Source: Eupeodes corollae
Lineage: Eukaryota > Arthropoda > Insecta > Diptera > Syrphidae
NCBI RefSeq assembly: GCF_945859685.1
Contig: NC_079148.1
Location: forward strand, 145,759,133 to 145,823,132
Direction of reading: 5' to 3'
DNA length: 64,000 bases
This document shows positions 59,471 through 64,000 of this stretch, piece after piece. The translations under genes and the position numbers were made by a program. Under the pieces are notes generated by a model. It saw only the letters and a list, made by a program, of their open reading frames with translations. It made no database searches and was not told the DNA's origin. Position 1 is the stretch's first letter, and each line of letters opens with the position of its first letter.

Positions 59471-60165
59471 TCGGTCCACTTTCTTATTCCACCAATTCTT
59501 TTAAATACTTGTACTAATATACTTGCTTCACCACTTTGTATAATAATTAACCTTTGTTTAAGTAATTGTGAGGTCTTAGATGAATGGAAATACTCTATAA
59601 TAACTCTCATACATAAATCAGGTGCAAAAAGTTCGATTGAAAAATTGCAAAACTGCATTTAATTCCTAAGGTTTTCTAAGCTGTAGTAAAAAAGAAATTG
59701 TATAATCTTATTCACAATAACATTTCAGTTTACCAGAATGGTTTCTTAAAAGGTAGATCTACTACTACAAAGTTTGCCAATATTTTCAAATTTTTGTCTA
59801 TCACAGATGGAAATGGTTTCTCAAGTCAACACAATTTACACTGATTTTTCAAAGGCTCGTGTTCAACATAATGTTTTCTTAAAAAAAACTAGGGATATAT
59901 GAATTTAACTCACAACTGCTAATGTGGATAAAGAGCTATTTAGTAGGTACAAAAAAAGTGGTAAAAATTGATAATGCCTTATCTAAGGAAATTATAAATT
60001 TTTTGGGTGTTCCTCAAGGTAGTCACTATGGACCACTTCCTTTTATCATTTTTATTAACGACTTACCATTACATCTTACTTTTTCTAAATGTCTTTTATT
60101 TGCTGACGATTTAAAGATGTTCAGTTCCATAAATTCACTTAACGATGCAAAAAAAAAAAAGAAAA
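59465..60165 (+). pseudogene. LINE RT fragment (VPQGSHYGP type), A-rich end
   Basis: Plus-strand Jockey/CR1-group RT. It reads ILLNTCTNILASPLCIIINL and SNCEVLDEWKYSIITLIHKS (domains 1-2), then a degraded QNGFLKGRSTTTKFANIFKF, then MWIKSYLVGTKKVVKIDNAL, LGVPQGSHYGPLPFIIFIND (domain 4) and CLLFADDLKMFSSINSLNDA with FADD intact near 60101-60112. The reading stops at an A-rich run (60147-60168), so everything downstream of the RT core is absent. Likely same family as 7740-8650. Confidence 0.8.
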
Positions 60166-60168
60166 AAA

Positions 60169-62519
60169 GTAGCTATCTCTTCATCTTAGTTTTTATAAAT
60201 CCTTATTAGTTATATGTCTTGATTTATTTTACCCTAAGTTAAATTTTCAGAACCCTTAAACTGAATGATTTGATGGTTTTAAAAGTAAGTTTTACAATTT
60301 ATTTTTAGTGTCAGTTTTGAATTCAATATTCAATTTTATCTGTCTACTTTAACTTTAAAAATATCCGTTTTCAAGAATATATTTATATTTTTTTTTATTT
60401 TATTTTAAAAATTTGATATGATAGTTGTCTTTTAGGAGTTTTTTACAAAAACAAAAGTTTTGTAATCGTAAAATGGGTCCGTGTTTTAAAATTTTTCTGA
60501 ATGTTGATGATAGTGATTAAAGATTTGGAAAACAATCAGCAATCTTATTGAAATAAAAACTCCTTTATGATGTGAGACTTCCTTAAAAGACTTACATGGT
60601 GCTTTTTTCGAATTTCCAAAACAAATGTCTCAATAACCTAAATAGAGTAATTTTATAGTCAAGGTTAATTAAAGGCCATCAAAAGTTATCGAAAATCTGT
60701 ATTTTTATTGCCAGGGTCCAATTTTCATATTTTAAGGAAAGAAAAAATTGGAAGCATAGAATAATGCTGTGTTTATTGAATTAGGTTCCAAGGTCTTAAT
60801 TCTATGAAGAGATATGGTATGTTACTTGGACTCATCTAGGGACTTAATATACATTTTATAAAACTCAAAAACTCATACTTCTCTTTTTAGTTCAGATCAA
60901 AATACATTTTCATTGTTTTTTTTTGAAAATTCTCCATGATCACTGTTTATACAAACCCTTATGATTTTTAACTCAAAATTCAATCTCAATAGAATAAGAA
61001 TCATTTTTGTTCTTTTTCTTTTTATTTTGTTTTATTAATTTAATAAAAATATCAACAAGAAATAAACTTATAATAATTCCACTTAAACCACGTGTTTGAT
61101 TGTCCAAATCCCTAGTAAAAAAAACAATAACAATTTAAAAGGTGTGGCTCTTGAGCAAAACAGCGCTTATTTTTCTTTAAAGCTCTTGAATGTGATTATA
61201 GGCAAAATCCCGTGTGGCAAACTTGAAAAAAAAAATACTTTATAAATCAAAAAAAAAGAAAACAACAAAATTTAAATTTCAATTCATGAAATTTTGTGTT
61301 TTTTTTTAAATTCGCTTCAAGCCTCTTCAAATGCGTAGTGTAGTGCGTATAGCTTATAGCTACTCCCGTCAAGTCAAGCCAAGCGCGCTTCTAAAAAAAT
61401 TCTGGCGGGAAAACCTAAAATGAGAAAAAAAGCAACAATAATAATATGCGATGACTATGACTGTGATCAAAATAGTATCTATAGGTCTATTAACCTTAGA
61501 AAGCTGCACTGCGAGGCCGGGCTGGGCCTAGCGTAACATCACAATATTCAAACATTTAAAACCCTAGCTTAACAAAACTCTCATTCCACATATACAACAT
61601 TTGAATGTTGGAACTTTTTGTTGTCTAAAGAAGTAAAGTGAGGGTTGGGCAATGGGCATGGGTATTGCGGTTAGTAAGTGAAAAAAAGAATAATAAAAAT
61701 AAATAAATAAATAAAAATAGATAGAAAATGACAAAAAAAAGAATAAACAATTTAAAAATAAAAATGTCAGAGATAGGGAAAATAACGCGCGCGTCTATTT
61801 GTCGTGTCGGTATGCTTGTCCAGATTAGGATCTTCTTCTCTCTCTCGTTATAATAAATTGTACAATATGATAATGGAAATTTACAACAAATTTACACTCT
61901 TCCATACTCGTGCTTAGTTTTGTGTGACTTCATTTATAGTGGGCTTGAGTGTAAGATTTATAAAAATAGATATGCTTTAATGGCTTGTGAATTGTGAATA
62001 AAATGCAAAACAAAATTTTAATTTATTTTATTTTTATTTTCTTACTCTCATGGGTTTGAAAATGTTAGTTAGATAAGATTTTCAGATAGTTAAGAGGTTT
62101 GAGAAATGTTATCATTGGACAAGAAGATATTAGCCTGGATTTGTTATCTTTGAAAGTTTTAGAGAGTCGACCAGAGGCAATACGAGCTTGTACTGTGTCT
62201 GTGTATCTTCCTAAGATGTTTATTTTTGCTACTTTTTAATAACTGTGATTAGTTGAAAAAGAATATTAGTTTCTAGGGAAAAGTTGGTAGTTGATGGTGC
62301 AGTTGAAACGTTAATAAAAAAACATCGGTTTCATTTTTGACCTTGTCAAATATTATTGTATTTAAACCTTAAACTTAGAAATTTTTGGTTCAAAATTGGG
62401 CATTTTTTCTGAAAAGAAATTCAAAATTTCAGTTTCAAACTTTCAACCGATCTGGACATAAACAAAAATATGTTTAGTTAACTTGGTCCCAAAAATAGGT
62501 CTATTTACTTTAATTTCTT
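60169..62519. other. AT-rich region, no gene recognised
   Basis: Holds an AAAT run near 61690-61720 and CAAGTCAAGCCAAGCG near 61370. No coding homology. Confidence 0.5.
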
Positions 62520-63382
62520 TTTAACTTCCCATAGGAAGTTATTGTAATGGGTCCGATTTGTCCAATTGAAAATTTAGACATTTCTTGACGTTTTAAGGTC
62601 CCTAGAATCGAAATAAAAGATTTTTAGAAAGATGTCGTCCATAGCTCAAGAACCAGTAGAGATATTGACTTCAACCAAATTTTGTTATAAGGATAATAAT
62701 GCAGAAAGACGCAGGAATGGCTCTCAAGAAAATTGCGTGAATGGTTTTAATACTTGAGCAGTTTTAAAAAAAGGTGCAAATTTTCGTTAACTCTAAATAT
62801 CTCGCTAACCAATGACGCTAGAGACTTGGATAAAATGTTATATTATATATTGTTACGTGATAACCAATATATTTTTGGAAAAAAATCCAATTAACGTTTT
62901 TTTTTATTAATTAATCAATCAATTTGTCACCTCAAAAATTAAACGAGAAAAAAATGTTTTCATATCCAAAACAATTTTGTGCACAGAAAAATATTTTTTT
63001 TTTAACAACTTCTACAACTTTCAGGAAAATTAAATTGACAGTTTTTTTCTATAAAAAATAAAAACCTAAAAAAACATTACTCAAAGTTGGTAAATATTGA
63101 ATTTCTACTCAAATATCTTTTTAAAAACTTGAGATTACGGATTCAAAATTATTTTATCTTATAAGAAATATTGTTTTCAACATTCTGTAAAATTTTGAGA
63201 AAAATCGATTGTTATTTTTTACAAAAATAAAAACTTAAAACAAAATTTAAGAAAGTTGGTAGGAATTGATTTTCGACACAAATATCTTTTCAAAAAATTG
63301 AGACTATGGCTTCCAACTAATTTCAACTTATAAGAAAAATCAAATTTACAGTTTTTTTATACAAAATAAAAACTTAAAAAGA
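62520..63382 (+). repeat. AT-rich interspersed repeat, most complete copy
   Basis: Begins with a hairpin: TAACTTCC and GGAAGTTA arms at 62522-62529 and 62534-62541 with a CATA loop. Then come GGGTCCGATTTGTCC, a conserved-looking block (CATAGCTCAAGAACCAGTAG, AATAATGCAGAAAGACGCAG) absent from the first copy, TTTGTCACCTC, and the ~170-bp units with ATAAAAACCTAAA. Its own 3' hairpin is missing; another copy in reverse orientation starts at 63383. The first block looks like a repeat I associate with several arthropod genomes, but I cannot name it. Confidence 0.72.
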
Positions 63383-64000
63383 GGGTGGGATGCGACCCAC
63401 ACTGATAACTTCCCATCCCATCTGTAGATTTGTCTTGCTTAAAAGTTTGTCTTTATGTACTCGTATCAATTTTAACCAAATTTGCGTACTATTTTTTGTA
63501 GATTTTATTTTTTATGAAAAAACGGACTGTTGGATTTTTATATCAAAAACAATATGTTCTGTGAAATAAAATAAGTTTGAAGCCAATATTTTTAATTTTT
63601 GAAAAGCTATTTGAGTCGAAAGTAAATATTTAACAAGTTTTAGTATTGTGTTATTTTAGAGTTTTATTTTTTGTAAGAAAACTGTAAATTTGATTTTTTT
63701 CAAAATTTTATCGAATGTTGCAAACAATATTTCTTATAAGATAAAATTAGTTTGAAGACAATATTTAAAATTTTTGAAAATATATTTGAGTCGAAAATCA
63801 ATTTTTACCGACTTTTATACATTTTTTTTAAGGTTTTTATTTTTTGTTAAAAAACTGTCAATTAGATTTTTCTAAAACTTTTTCCTAATGTTGAAAACAA
63901 AATTTCTTATAAGTAAAAATTAATAAAAAGCTATTATCTCAAATTTAAAAAAAAATTGAGTCGAAAATCATTTTTTACCAACTTTTGTTAATTTTTTTCG
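63383..64000 (-). repeat. AT-rich interspersed repeat, reverse copy running off the window
   Basis: Starts at the terminal hairpin region (GTGGGATGCGACCC, CTTCCCATCCCATCTG), then the complement of the family units (TTTGAGTCGAAA, ATAAAAACTC-like motifs every ~170 bp) to the end of the window. Its other end lies outside. With the 62520 copy it makes a tail-to-tail inverted pair. Confidence 0.75.

Overview
The window is AT-rich eukaryotic DNA with no recognisable host gene. Every protein homology I can support comes from a transposable element. The mix (Jockey-clade and I-like LINEs, RTE-like LINEs with TAAG tails, BEL/Pao, a Helitron, a BED-finger hAT, Tc1-like elements and a tRNA-derived SINE) suggests an insect, most likely a fly. 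Insect is fairly secure; fly is an inference. It reads as intergenic or large-intron DNA.

Layout. 0-7 kb: an AT-rich interspersed repeat, a Tc1-like transposase scrap, then element-poor DNA with GAC/CGT trinucleotide tracts. 7-9.1 kb: a SINE with target duplications and two LINE pieces. 9.1-13.2 kb: nothing recognised. 13.2-17 kb: a LINE and transposase cluster, with a fairly well-preserved Jockey element sitting inside an older LINE. 17-24.5 kb: scattered LINE, RTE and SINE pieces. 24.5-30.1 kb: a nest of LINE, Helitron helicase split by a LINE, hAT and LINE. 30.1-33.9 kb: element-poor. 33.9-38 kb: RTE, SINE, AT-rich repeat, RTE, LINE and BEL/Pao. 38-44.6 kb: element-poor except for a 1.4-kb minisatellite with higher-order structure. 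44.6-50.6 kb: RTE copies, then an old LINE interrupted by both an RTE copy and a SINE. 50.6-56.7 kb: element-poor, with a 544-bp ACAATT microsatellite. 56.7-60.2 kb: three LINE pieces. 60.2-62.5 kb: nothing recognised. 62.5-64 kb: two copies of the AT-rich repeat in inverted orientation; the same repeat opens the window.

One LINE family, called LINE-J here (motifs GVPQGSVLSP and CFADDSTL), has about ten pieces in 64 kb and serves as a substrate for later insertions. The most informative observations are: a SINE family whose 3' end resembles that of the resident RTE-like LINE, suggesting mobilisation by it; one SINE copy with a perfect 44-bp palindrome at its 5' end; three nested insertions that give relative ages; and the minisatellite with trimer periodicity. 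None of the coding remnants has an intact full-length frame. All identifications come from reading translations and motifs by eye; no database search was run.
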